Counted from the stretch's first letter, positions 47,801 to 56,323 are shown. The stretch is DNA of 64,000 bases from an uncultured Saprospiraceae bacterium (GCA_938016265.1 CALLWB010000042.1:62001-126000), one strand, 5' to 3'. Notes: a model not told the origin generated them from the sequence alone. Made by a program: numbers and translations.

Positions 47801-49945
47801 ATGTCTAAAAAAAACACCCAGCAATCTATTCTCTTTTTGCAAACCGCCCTCGAATTTATTCCCGAAATCTGGGACGAAGAAGGCGTAAAATGTACCCAAC
47901 TAAAAATAGCCACCCGTCTGGGGGTCACCAGCAGCTACCTTAGTAAAGCCAAGGAAAATGCTAGTTATGCACAAAATCTCAGTCGAAAAATAATGACTCT
48001 GATCAAAGAATTGGGCGGCAGTTATTCCTCAGAACAGCTTGCTTTTTTTGACAAAGCCGGCAATCCATTCAATATATTGATAGACTCGGACAATTCCTTC
48101 CCAATAAAACTGCACTATGGGATTGACCCAGAGTTGTTTAAGACGCATATTACACAAACCAAATCGATACGAATACTCACCAGTTGGTCAGGAGAAACCT
48201 ACTCCAATCTAATTGACATCATTGAAAGTGAACCTAGTATTTGGGAAGTATTCGAACGCATTCATATATTAATGCTTCATCCGAACAGTGCCGGGGCTTT
48301 TCTGAGAAGTAAAGGACTCGGACTTCATGCTGAACGTGGATTTAACCGGATAAAAGATGATCTTCAGGAAATGATGAATTTGCCCCCTTTCATTCGTGAT
48401 CGGGTGGAGGTACGTCTTTATGATGAGATGCCGACGATCAAGCTGATCATGCTAGACGATTTGAACATAATGGGGTTCTTTTTACTCAAGGAGATTACCG
48501 GAGTTGGATACAATTTTATGTTCAATCCGAAGTTGGACCCTACCCTTCACGGGGAATTGTCCAGGCATTATGACAAACTTTGGAACAAATCAACTCCATT
48601 TGTTTTTGAAACTGGAGAAGAACAATTGGAGAGTTGGACACATGCGGTATATAAACGTCATCATTCACAAAGCTATAGCAAATTTGAAGGTACCTTTCGG
48701 ATGTATTTCCCAGAACAATACCCTACAATTTCCACCTATCGAAACCATAAAGTAGTGGCCTCCATTGGCTGCAACATTATCAAAATTGAACAACCACAAA
48801 AAGGAATGTTTACCTGCACCATGAAGTCGGTCGGATTCGAAGAAGACGATTATTACAAAGGTGAATTAGTTAATGTAAAGTTCAATAATCCCGACTATCT
48901 GATTTTGCAGCTCCGAAACAAATATAATACGCGGTATTTGAATCTACTCATTTCTATCAAAAACGCACAAAAGAGACAACAAAACTTCGGTGTATTCTCA
49001 GTAATTTATGGTGCCTCTGGTAAAATCGGAAGTGGAAAAATGGTCCTTGTCCCAGTGGAGGATAAATTTGACGACTTGAAACCTTCTTCTATAGATCCTG
49101 CAAAGATGGAGGAAGAACACCAGCAGTGGCTGAGTCAAGAGATGCTTGGATACCTCGCACCAAAACGGCACAGCCTGCTAAATTCTAGTTCGAGGATGGA
49201 TGAGTTGGCAGAGCCGCTGACCTTGTCTGGCACCTTCCATTTGTATGCCAGCAAAGCAGGAGATGCTGCTACGAAAAACCACGGAATTACTGTTGGAATT
49301 CTGGAAATATTACCAACTGGCCTGGTACGATTCAAAAATAAAAAACGTGGATTTGAAGGTTCTGGATGGGCAATAAAAAGACAAAACAACCTATTCATAG
49401 AATTAATCAATAACAACCCAAATGTAGGGCGGACGTCCTTGTTTATTATTCAAATTGGAATAAATCCTTCGCTCGAAAAATCGGATTCGATATACAGCGG
49501 AGTAAGCGCTGGCACTAGTTGGGTAGAAGAATTGCCTGTAGGATCAAGAATCATTCTTACTCCTTGTTTTGAGGGAGTGTACGATGAACTGGACCCGGAA
49601 AGTTGTGCTTTGGGCTCCTCCGAATTTTTAGCCATTCCTGCACCAATCAGAATGGCGCTGACTGGAACCACCCGCAACAAATTTGGATTTTCAGGGGCTA
49701 TTCAAAATCTGGCCACCCTCGAACAAGCCCAACTCCAGGAAGAAGACCATGGTCAATTGTTTGTCAAAGCTGCAAAATTGGATGCGCTGGAAGGCAACAC
49801 CGACTCCTGTCTTCAAAATTTAGAAAAAGCTGCCTACCATGGAGCTAACAACTGGAAGGAATTTGGAGCTTGGCTAAAGGCACAAAAACTGACGAATAAA
49901 AAAGTGTTAGAAGCGGTTAGTTTGCTTGAGCAAAGAAGTCATTAA
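47801..49945 (+). CDS. HTH protein with PLD-like domain and two beta-rich repeats, unknown function
   Basis: 714 residues. Segments: helix-turn-helix (residues 1-70; TQLKIATRLGVTSSYLSKAKE); a phospholipase D-like/DUF5919-type region (about 100-280; HYGIDPELFKTHITQTKSIRILTSW, VRLYDEMPTIKLIMLD), without a clear HKD dyad; two similar beta-barrel-like repeats (SKFEGTFRMYF about 285-430 and LSGTFHLYA about 465-620); and a helical C-terminus (LEKAAYHGANNWKEFGAWL). It might be a DNA-bound sensor. The gene stands alone behind a strong terminator. Confidence 0.6.
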   Translation: MSKKNTQQSILFLQTALEFIPEIWDEEGVKCTQLKIATRLGVTSSYLSKAKENASYAQNLSRKIMTLIKELGGSYSSEQLAFFDKAGNPFNILIDSDNSFPIKLHYGIDPELFKTHITQTKSIRILTSWSGETYSNLIDIIESEPSIWEVFERIHILMLHPNSAGAFLRSKGLGLHAERGFNRIKDDLQEMMNLPPFIRDRVEVRLYDEMPTIKLIMLDDLNIMGFFLLKEITGVGYNFMFNPKLDPTLHGELSRHYDKLWNKSTPFVFETGEEQLESWTHAVYKRHHSQSYSKFEGTFRMYFPEQYPTISTYRNHKVVASIGCNIIKIEQPQKGMFTCTMKSVGFEEDDYYKGELVNVKFNNPDYLILQLRNKYNTRYLNLLISIKNAQKRQQNFGVFSVIYGASGKIGSGKMVLVPVEDKFDDLKPSSIDPAKMEEEHQQWLSQEMLGYLAPKRHSLLNSSSRMDELAEPLTLSGTFHLYASKAGDAATKNHGITVGILEILPTGLVRFKNKKRGFEGSGWAIKRQNNLFIELINNNPNVGRTSLFIIQIGINPSLEKSDSIYSGVSAGTSWVEELPVGSRIILTPCFEGVYDELDPESCALGSSEFLAIPAPIRMALTGTTRNKFGFSGAIQNLATLEQAQLQEEDHGQLFVKAAKLDALEGNTDSCLQNLEKAAYHGANNWKEFGAWLKAQKLTNKKVLEAVSLLEQRSH

Positions 49946-50035
49946 TTTTAATGTAAAGTGCTTTGGGTTTCCATATGGATCGTACTGCATAATTATTTAA
50001 ACACAGAGGCGCACAGAATGATAGGTTTCCACATT

Positions 50036-50893
50036 TTATTCCAAAATTTTATGCACTGCCGCAAAATCTAATCTGCCGTACCCTTTCTGGATGGCTTGAG
50101 CGTACAATTCTTTAGTAAGGTTGGCCAAAAACAATGGGTGCTGGTGTTCGTAAGCGGTTAAAGTAGCCAGCTGAAGGTCTTTGTACATCCATTCTAGTGG
50201 GAACTGCACCTCGTAATTGTCCTTTTCAATCATGCTTGCTTTAAACTTTGTAAACGGAGCAGCTACTACTAAATTTGGGAGGGTATCCAATAAAAATTGC
50301 TTGTCCAAGCCCACTTTTTCTCCTAGGACAATCGCTTCTGAAAAAATGACCATTGATTGTGCTAACAACACGTTTACCAGCATTTTGAAACTAGCCCCTT
50401 GGCCAACGTCTCCAATTTGCATGACTTTTTTCCCCATCATTTCAAGGAAGGGTTCAATGGTTTGCACCCTAGATTGATCTCCGCCAACAAAAAACACCAA
50501 TTCGCCATTTTCTGCATGTGGTTTGGTGCCTGCCACTGGTGCATCGATAAAATGGACGTTACGTTTGCCAGCCTCCAATTCCATTTCTTTTGAGAAGGAA
50601 GGATTTACAGTGCTGCAATCTACCCAAATGGCGTCTTTTTTCATAAAGTCAAGGCCTTTCTCCTTGGATACAAATAGTGATTTAACCACTTCTGGAGTAG
50701 AAAGCATACTAAACACAATGTCTGCTTCTTTTACCGCATGGTGGATGGAATCGCTTGATTTTGCGCCTAGTTGTTCAAGGGCTGCCGCAGGTTTAGGGCT
50801 TCGATTGTAAACGGTTAAGTCTACTTTGTTTTTCAGCAAGTTGTTGGCCATTCGACTGCCCATTATTCCTAGTCCTATGAATGTTATTTTCAT
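50036..50893 (-). CDS. NAD(P)-dependent 3-hydroxyisobutyrate dehydrogenase/6PGD-family reductase
   Basis: 285 residues: N-terminal Rossmann motif FIGLGIMGSRMANNLLKN, the DAPVAGTKPHAENGELVFFVGG substrate loop and a catalytic-lysine helix of the GarR/HIBADH family (GQGASFKMLVNVLLAQ). Members reduce or oxidise 3-hydroxyacids such as tartronate semialdehyde or succinic semialdehyde; the substrate is not clear here. It lies 29 bases downstream of the peroxiredoxin gene on the same strand. Confidence 0.82.
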   Translation of the reverse strand: MKITFIGLGIMGSRMANNLLKNKVDLTVYNRSPKPAAALEQLGAKSSDSIHHAVKEADIVFSMLSTPEVVKSLFVSKEKGLDFMKKDAIWVDCSTVNPSFSKEMELEAGKRNVHFIDAPVAGTKPHAENGELVFFVGGDQSRVQTIEPFLEMMGKKVMQIGDVGQGASFKMLVNVLLAQSMVIFSEAIVLGEKVGLDKQFLLDTLPNLVVAAPFTKFKASMIEKDNYEVQFPLEWMYKDLQLATLTAYEHQHPLFLANLTKELYAQAIQKGYGRLDFAAVHKILE

Positions 50894-50922
50894 GATGTAT
50901 TTTTTCTTGTTTTTTAAGTGGT

Positions 50923-51582
50923 TTATAGCGAATTGATAATTTCAAGAGGTTCTACGCGATTTCTGTAGTCTCCGCCTTCACTTTTTGCAAAAGAGACCGT
51001 TCCATTTTTCTGAATGACGAATGTAGCAGGCACGGGTATCTCCCGACTTTTATCTGCATAGAAACTATCAAAGTCGTATCCTAATTTGGTCATCGCTTCT
51101 ACGGGTAGGTCTCCGTACTTGAATACAGCTGTAAATTGTTTGGCTACTTGATTTCCAACATCGCTGAGTACTTGAAATTTCAATTCATTCTTCTCTTTGA
51201 GGCTTAATGTTTGGTCAGCATTTTGTGGTGAAATCGCTACTAAAGTCGCGCCCTTCGCTTCAATTGTACTCAATACTTGCTGCAGTTGATTAAGATAAAG
51301 ATTGCAATACGGACACCATGCTCCACGATAAAAAACCAGGACCAAGGGACCTTTTTCTGACAAATCCTTAGAATGGACCATCTCCCCTATCGCATTTGGA
51401 AGAGAAAATTTCGGAGCAATCTCCCCTACCTTTATTACCAAAGGATTGGGAAAATCTTTTACTAGTTGAGCTGCATCCTCCTTGAATACTTGGAATTGCT
51501 CTGCTGGCAACATTTCAGTGAGTTGTTGGACCAATTGATTTTTTGCTGATTCGTAGTTTGGAGTGGTGTTAATCTTTGACAT
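50923..51582 (-). CDS. Peroxiredoxin-like AhpC/TSA protein
   Basis: 219 residues with the AhpC/TSA fold: KVGEIAPKFSLPNAIG, a Cys motif in FYRGAWCPYCNLYLNQL (CPYC), and a thioredoxin-like C-terminal region. It probably reduces peroxides or acts as a thiol oxidoreductase. Just before it lies an AraC regulator, and a reductase gene follows, so a stress-linked unit is possible. Confidence 0.85.
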   Translation of the reverse strand: MSKINTTPNYESAKNQLVQQLTEMLPAEQFQVFKEDAAQLVKDFPNPLVIKVGEIAPKFSLPNAIGEMVHSKDLSEKGPLVLVFYRGAWCPYCNLYLNQLQQVLSTIEAKGATLVAISPQNADQTLSLKEKNELKFQVLSDVGNQVAKQFTAVFKYGDLPVEAMTKLGYDFDSFYADKSREIPVPATFVIQKNGTVSFAKSEGGDYRNRVEPLEIINSL

Positions 51583-51895
51583 TTTGACTTGTTTTTGATG
51601 ATTAAAAATTCGTAAAATGGAAGTGAAAATTCCATTTTTATTTCAAGTCAAATTTCAGAAAAGTAAAGGCAGTAAACTAGCTTAGAAAAGGCACAAATAA
51701 CACTTTTGCAGAAGAAAGTACTTTAGTTTTTTCATCGTTAAGCGCAGAGATTATTACGTAGCAGCAATTGCGATCTTAACACACTAATTCATTAACCTAA
51801 CCAACAAGAGACGGAAGATGACAAACATCGCAATAGACTGCCACCGATCAAAGAGCAGCTTCTGCAACCTACCATCTCCCGTCTTCTGTCTACAC
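51583..51895 (-). other. Spacer between AraC and peroxiredoxin genes
   Basis: 313 bases. No gene or RNA was recognised; a promoter for the peroxiredoxin gene is expected here. Confidence 0.4.
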
Positions 51896-52777
51896 CTATC
51901 CAGGCAGGTTATTCCGATTTTTAGATAAAATATATTGTTTGGGAGACTGCCCAACTTGAGTTTTAAATTCTTTGATGAAATAAGAAATGTTTTCGTAGCC
52001 GACCTCATAAGCCAACTGCGTGACACTCAACTCTTGAGATTGCAATAAGTTTACTGCCTTTTCAATTCTTTTTTCTTTCAACCATTTTTTCGGGGTTATG
52101 GCAAATTGATCCTTGAAATCTCTTCGAAAGGTACTGACACTTCTTCCTGTCAGGTAAGCATAATCTTCTACCTTAAGGGGTTTATCAAAATTGTGTTCAA
52201 TGAACGTTTTGATATTTCTTTTCTTGGGAAGGGTCAATTGAAAAAGAAACTCGGTAAATTTCTGTTCCGTCATTAATCCATTAATCAAATGTAATAGCTC
52301 TTGGATTTTTAAGCTTAAAAACCGTTTATCTTTTAAGTTTTGTGTTTGATAAATTTGAATTAATGATTCTGCGAATAAACTTATTGTTGCATTGGATCCT
52401 AGCTTTAAGAATTCTGGAATGTCTTTTTTTGTAATTTCTTTTACTTGAACGGTGGACAAAAACTGTTGCACGATCGCCTCCTCAAAATAAAAGAGCAAAC
52501 TATGAAAATTGCCTTCTTTTGGTAGCAAATCTGTAATGTGATACAACCCTCTTGGAATAAACAAAATCTCCCCTGCCCTTACCGTTATAGTTTTTTCTTC
52601 GTAAGTCGTGATTTGCTGTTTTCCTGCCAATAAAATAGATATTACATGATTGGAAATATACCCTTCCCTTTGATACAGCGATTCAGAAAGTTTCTTTTCA
52701 AGAACACAGGTATTGCCATCTCGCAATAGTATTTTTACTTCTTTATTTCCGAAGAGGCGTTGAGGGATTAAAATCAT
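51896..52777 (-). CDS. AraC family regulator with cupin-like N-terminus
   Basis: 293 residues: a cupin-like sensor (about 1-130; EEKTITVRAGEILFIPRGLYHITDL) and a C-terminal AraC helix-turn-helix pair (KPLKVEDYAYLTGRSVSTFRRDFK; LSVTQLAYEVGYENISYFIKEFKTQVGQSPKQY). It is placed directly after the Ro60 gene on the same strand, but a gap of 138 bases separates them. The target is unknown. Confidence 0.85.
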   Translation of the reverse strand: MILIPQRLFGNKEVKILLRDGNTCVLEKKLSESLYQREGYISNHVISILLAGKQQITTYEEKTITVRAGEILFIPRGLYHITDLLPKEGNFHSLLFYFEEAIVQQFLSTVQVKEITKKDIPEFLKLGSNATISLFAESLIQIYQTQNLKDKRFLSLKIQELLHLINGLMTEQKFTEFLFQLTLPKKRNIKTFIEHNFDKPLKVEDYAYLTGRSVSTFRRDFKDQFAITPKKWLKEKRIEKAVNLLQSQELSVTQLAYEVGYENISYFIKEFKTQVGQSPKQYILSKNRNNLPG

Positions 52778-52914
52778 TTTTTTATGTAAAATTCATCATT
52801 TATTTGATGGGAAAATAAGCCATTTCTTTCAGAAGTAACAGTTTTTGATTTTTAAATAAAAAATCCCAGCTGTTTCCAACTAGGATTTAAAATAAAAAAA
52901 CGTTGCACAATGAA

Positions 52915-54375
52915 TTACAATTGAATCTTCTCAATTTCTGTTATTAATGCATTTCGATCTGTTTCCAGCAATTGCATCATATCTAACACCTTTTCACTGA
53001 ACCCAGTAAGACAGAAAATTTTGTTTTCTGGAAACTGTGAGCTTCCGTATCCTTGCAAATCGAAGGAATAGATAAACGGATTGGCGTTGTACTTCCTTTT
53101 GTAATCTTCAAAAGCATTCTTTGGAGAATAATGGCCAATCCATCCTTGCATATCAGACAAGATGATGATTCGGTCATACGCTTTATTTGCTTGTTCGAAA
53201 ATTGCATGAAAATTCGTGCCTGCTGATTTCGCATTCTTAATCAATCTGCTAGAAATACTTGAAATCGCATCTCCAAAATGCATATTTACATAAGAAGCAT
53301 CATCTGAAAATCGCATCAAATCAGCATTGTTGGACTTGAATAAAACGGAAGCGAAAATTGCTCCCAATTCAATGGGTGTTTTGTTCATGCTTTTTTGGCC
53401 CCAGGTCATCGAACCAGAGTCATCCAAAACCACTAGCGTTTTCCCATCAAAAACAGGAACATTACTTACTGCAATTTCTAGCGCTTTGTCCAACGCCGCC
53501 AACAGTTGACGATTGTTTTCGAGTTTAGCATCTTTCAGCGCATCCATTGCCATCAGATAACGAAAAGGCATCACTTTGGATCGTTGAATTCTATTCTTAT
53601 CTGTCAGCAATTTGCACACCTCTGTTGTCAGTTTTGGTGCTTCTGTCGCAATGTTTCGCAAGTTTCGCAACAGCGCAAAATAACCGATTTTCTTTTCCTT
53701 CACCATTTCTTTCCATGCCTTTGCTTTAAGTACTTTCTTCTCCTTATCGTTGACTGCTACCTGACCTGCTTTGGTGAGCTTTGCTTCCCATGTATCTACT
53801 GACTTCAGCGAACCATTTACCAAGGCTTCCAAAGCACGCGCATTTCCAGGAGTCGGGATCGGGTGTACTAGGTTTGCCAGGTCGATTAGTTTCACCATCT
53901 TTCTTTCGCCGCGGTATTTTGCTAGCTGATAGCCATCAAACTTACCAAAGGCGGTAGCGAATCCTTTCTTCATGGCATTGGGCAATGTTTTTCCGCCATG
54001 GTGATAATAATAAGCAGCAATTTCCTGCATATCATCTGGACGAGAAACAATTTGATGATAAAACGACTTCGCCCAAGGCTGTCCTGACACGTGTGCAGAC
54101 AATTCAGCAGCCAACACATGAGAGATCGAGCGCATACCATACACCGTCCGTGCATAAATACCTGCTTTAGCAGCAAATTTAGGATCTACTTGTGGTAGTA
54201 ATTTTATGACCTCCTCAAATGTCTGATCGGCGGTACGGTAAAACTGATCCTTCGCAAAGGAAGTCAGTAAGATCGACACCAGGCGCATTTTAGCATTCTG
54301 AACAAATGCCTGCCCTCCCGCACGGTTAATTGTTTTGACTGTTTTTTTCTTCAGGGATTTGTTAAATAATGACAT
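52915..54375 (-). CDS. rsr: Ro60 orthologue (TROVE and von Willebrand A domains)
   Basis: 486 residues. A TROVE module (about 15-300; AKAGIYARTVYGMRSISHVLAAEL, NLVHPIPTPGNARALE) should form the ring that binds Y RNAs and misfolded RNAs. A von Willebrand A domain follows, with an intact metal site: D318-x-S320-x-S322, T387 and D408. In other bacteria Rsr works with YrlA RNA and PNPase in RNA degradation and quality control. Here the adjacent RNAs on the same strand are 13 tRNA-like genes and an rRNA-like segment, not an obvious Y RNA. Confidence 0.93.
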   Translation of the reverse strand: MSLFNKSLKKKTVKTINRAGGQAFVQNAKMRLVSILLTSFAKDQFYRTADQTFEEVIKLLPQVDPKFAAKAGIYARTVYGMRSISHVLAAELSAHVSGQPWAKSFYHQIVSRPDDMQEIAAYYYHHGGKTLPNAMKKGFATAFGKFDGYQLAKYRGERKMVKLIDLANLVHPIPTPGNARALEALVNGSLKSVDTWEAKLTKAGQVAVNDKEKKVLKAKAWKEMVKEKKIGYFALLRNLRNIATEAPKLTTEVCKLLTDKNRIQRSKVMPFRYLMAMDALKDAKLENNRQLLAALDKALEIAVSNVPVFDGKTLVVLDDSGSMTWGQKSMNKTPIELGAIFASVLFKSNNADLMRFSDDASYVNMHFGDAISSISSRLIKNAKSAGTNFHAIFEQANKAYDRIIILSDMQGWIGHYSPKNAFEDYKRKYNANPFIYSFDLQGYGSSQFPENKIFCLTGFSEKVLDMMQLLETDRNALITEIEKIQL

Positions 54376-54811
54376 ATTGATTCGGTTTTAATCGTTAATA
54401 ATAATCGGCATTTCAAGCAGCCAAATTCACTTGTTAAACTCCAATCCATAAGGGATAAACTTGCTGCACTTTTAAGCTAGCAGAAAGACTTGCAATCTCC
54501 CTACCAGCACCGCTCTTCACTGAACATCAATCAATGAGTCAGCCAGCGGGCACGCACCTACCTTATCTACTAGAGATTCAGGGTGCTGTCGCTAGGTCAG
54601 TCGCCTGACTGTCGCTACCTTAGGGTCGTTATAGTTACGATGAATTGCAGCAATCGCCACTTTTGGCTTGGATAGCTGGACCAACTTGCAAGGGCTGAAC
54701 CAGTGTATTTTTGATAGTAAGTAGTTGGTAGAATTGGTCCCGCTTCCGGTAGAAGGTATTTCCCCAAACTGCGTATGTTCATTAAAACACCAATTACTTT
54801 ATACCATTATG
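54376..54811 (-). ncRNA. Candidate structured RNA or leader of the Ro60 gene with 23S rRNA-like segment
   Basis: 436 bases upstream of rsr with no ORF and more G+C than nearby DNA. On the minus strand 54612-54637 reads TAACTATAACGA followed by CCCTAAGGTAGCGA, almost identical to helix 69/71 of 23S rRNA (the I-CeuI target region). TCGT...ACGA (54626-54640) can form the helix 69 hairpin with loop AACTATA. Next to it is a GTCAG-GCGA-CTGAC hairpin (54596-54609). Two further helices (54505-54511 with 54582-54588; 54494-54499 with 54573-54578) would cross as a pseudoknot. Ends are unknown. Confidence 0.6.
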
Positions 54812-54886
54812 TCCTGACGGGTGGACTTGAACCACCAACCTTTCGCGTATAAGACGAATGCGCTAATCCAGTTGCGCCACGTCAGG
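54812..54886 (-). tRNA. tRNA-Ile(TAT)
   Basis: Folds well: acceptor CCTGACG/CGTCAGG, T8, D stem GCGC/GCGC, anticodon stem TTCGT/GCGAA with loop CTTATAC (anticodon TAT), T arm GGTGG-TTCAAGT-CCACC, A73; CCA not encoded. UAU is rare in bacteria, which normally read AUA with a lysidine-modified CAU tRNA. It is nearly identical to the GAT tRNA at 55230. The C1-G72 start is unusual for an isoleucine tRNA. Confidence 0.88.
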
Positions 54887-54895
54887 ATTTTCTTG

Positions 54896-54966
54896 CACAA
54901 GTAGCAGGACTCGAACCTACAGATCACAGTTTTGGAGACTGCTTACCACACCACATGGGTACTTGT
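54896..54966 (-). tRNA. tRNA-Trp(CCA), irregular D arm
   Basis: Acceptor ACAAGTA/TACTTGT, anticodon loop CTCCAAA (CCA), T arm GTAGG-TTCGAGT-CCTGC, G73. The D arm (CCCATGTGGTGTGGTAA) does not form a normal stem, and position 8 is C rather than T. CCA not encoded. Confidence 0.75.
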
Positions 54967-55107
54967 ATTTTTGGCAGAGGGTAGATGGATGACTGGGCTG
55001 GCTTTTGGTAGAAGGTATTTTTTTGAAATTAGCTTCACTAAATTGCGTATGTCCAAATAAACATCTTATACCTTCCACCTTATACCAAATATTTTCTGCC
55101 ATTACGT

Positions 55108-55179
55108 TGTCACAGACAAGAATCGAACTTGTAGCTTCCAGCTTATGAGGCTGGTGTGTTACCGTTACACCACTGTGCA
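55108..55179 (-). tRNA. tRNA-Met(CAT)-type, mismatched acceptor end
   Basis: D stem GTGT/ACAC, anticodon stem CCAGC/GCTGG, loop CTCATAA (CAT), T arm ACAAG-TTCGATT-CTTGT. The first two acceptor pairs (TG against AC) do not match, as if only the inner five pairs formed. No CCA encoded. Elongator, initiator or Ile2 identity cannot be decided. Confidence 0.8.
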
Positions 55180-55229
55180 ATTTTCTGGTAGAGGGTAGTT
55201 GGTAGAAGGATTACTTTCTACCAAATATG

Positions 55230-55304
55230 TCCTGACGGATGGACTCGAACCACCAACCTTTCGTGTATCAGACGAATGCGCTAATCCAGTTGCGCCACGT
55301 CAGG
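55230..55304 (-). tRNA. tRNA-Ile(GAT)
   Basis: Acceptor CCTGACG/CGTCAGG, D stem GCGC/GCGC, anticodon loop CTGATAC (GAT), T arm GGTGG-TTCGAGT-CCATC (one G-T pair), A73. It is nearly identical to the TAT copy at 54812 and probably arose by duplication with anticodon change. Confidence 0.88.
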
Positions 55305-55314
55305 AATTTGTTTG

Positions 55315-55387
55315 TTGCCCCGATGGGAGTCGAACCCATACGACACGGTTTAAAAGACCGTTACTCTGCCAATTAAGTTACGGGGCA
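55315..55387 (-). tRNA. tRNA-Lys(TTT)
   Basis: Acceptor TGCCCCG/CGGGGCA, D stem ACTT/GAGT, anticodon stem ACGGT/ACCGT with loop CTTTTAA (TTT), T arm ATGGG-TTCGACT-CCCAT, A73. Regular fold; no CCA encoded. Confidence 0.88.
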
Positions 55388-55469
55388 ATTTGTTTGTCGG
55401 TTTTGTCGGAATCTGTTGACATGGTTTATGTTTTTAATTTGTGAATACTTCGATTTTGTAAAAATTTGG

Positions 55470-55543
55470 TAGCGATGGAGAGACTCGAACTCCCGATCTT
55501 CTCTATGTAACAGAGTTGCTTTTATCCACTAAGCTACATCGCT
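55470..55543 (-). tRNA. tRNA-Val(TAC)
   Basis: Acceptor AGCGATG/CATCGCT, D stem GCTT/AAGC, anticodon loop GTTACAT (TAC) on a four-pair stem with an A-A mismatch at 27-43, T arm GGGAG-TTCGAGT-CTCTC, A73. Encoded CCA at 55467-55469. Confidence 0.85.
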
Positions 55544-55756
55544 GTGCGTATGCTCATTTTTTCAATCGAAAAAAAACGAACAAAAAAATTATTGTTGTCA
55601 TAAACTCGTCCCTCGCACCTACAATAACGGCCTGCCTTCCGAAGCGCAGCAGGAAGGCCTCCCGGTTGGTTACTCCAATAATCCTGTTGGTAGTTGATAA
55701 CATTTGAGGTACTGTTTAAAATTAGTTTTTGTAGTGCTTGTATTTATAGAACATGG

Positions 55757-55830
55757 AGCCGGCAATCGGATTCGAACCGATAGTCTTCTGATTACAAGTC
55801 AGATGCAGTGAGCCGTTTTGCTATGCCGGC
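55757..55830 (-). tRNA. tRNA-Thr(TGT)
   Basis: Acceptor GCCGGCA/TGCCGGC, anticodon stem TCTGA/TCAGA with loop CTTGTAA (TGT), T arm ATCGG-TTCGAAT-CCGAT, T73 and an encoded CCA (55754-55756). D stem GCAA/CTGC has an imperfect last pair. A 213-base spacer precedes the Val gene. Confidence 0.88.
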
Positions 55831-55878
55831 GGATTTAATTGATAATTTTGTTTTTCATTTTCTGTTTTGTTTTTCTAG

Positions 55879-55950
55879 CGGCCAGGGTGGGATTCGAACC
55901 TACAACCACGTGTTTAACAGACACGCGCTCTGCCATTGAGCTACCAAGCC
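55879..55950 (-). tRNA. tRNA-Asn(GTT)
   Basis: D stem GCTC/GAGC, anticodon stem CGTGT/ACACG with loop CTGTTAA (GTT), T arm GTAGG-TTCGAAT-CCCAC with one mismatch, G73. The acceptor GGCTTGG/CCTGGCC has one U-U mismatch. No CCA encoded. Confidence 0.82.
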
Positions 55951-56059
55951 TTTTTTGGTAGGGGGTTGGTAGAAAGTAGAAGGTATCTTTCGAAATTAGC
56001 CTTGCTAATTATTATGTCGATACTTTCTACTTTCTACTACACTCCTTCTACTAATTCTG

Positions 56060-56130
56060 AGCGAGTAAACGGAATCGAACCGTTGTCAGCTGATTGGAAA
56101 TCAGCAACTCTACCATTGAGCTATACTCGC
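56060..56130 (-). tRNA. tRNA-Gly(TCC)
   Basis: Acceptor GCGAGTA/TACTCGC, T8, D stem GCTC/GAGT, anticodon stem GCTGA/TCAGC with loop TTTCCAA (TCC), T arm AACGG-TTCGATT-CCGTT, T73. Regular fold; no CCA encoded. Confidence 0.88.
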
Positions 56131-56251
56131 TATTTTGGGTAGTGGATAGTTGGTATTAACCGTTTTTTGCCGTTGCCTGCAATGCGCTGTTACGTCCTAT
56201 ACTTTCTACCGGAAGCCGGCCCAGTTCTGCCAACTACCTTCTACCAATATG

Positions 56252-56323
56252 TAGTCACCCAAGGAATCGAACCCTGACCTGGAGGTTCGTAGCCTCCTGT
56301 TCTTCCGTTTAAACTAAGCGACT
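56252..56323 (-). tRNA. tRNA-Arg(ACG)
   Basis: Acceptor AGTCGCT/GGTGACT with two G-U pairs, D stem GTTT/GAAC, anticodon stem GGAGG/CCTCC with loop CTACGAA (ACG), T arm CAGGG-TTCGATT-CCTTG, A73. No CCA encoded. Confidence 0.87.

Noticed and set aside
54568-54582. 16S rRNA-like motif GAATCTCTAGTA
   Set aside because: Eleven of twelve bases match a conserved 16S stretch, but a match this short is expected by chance.
54376-54811. Piece of a real 23S rRNA gene
   Set aside because: Only about 26 bases match; the flanks do not, and no other rRNA motifs (such as the sarcin-ricin loop) are visible.
54917-56142. Short open frames inside the tRNA array
   Set aside because: They run through tRNA genes in several frames and have no protein-like features.
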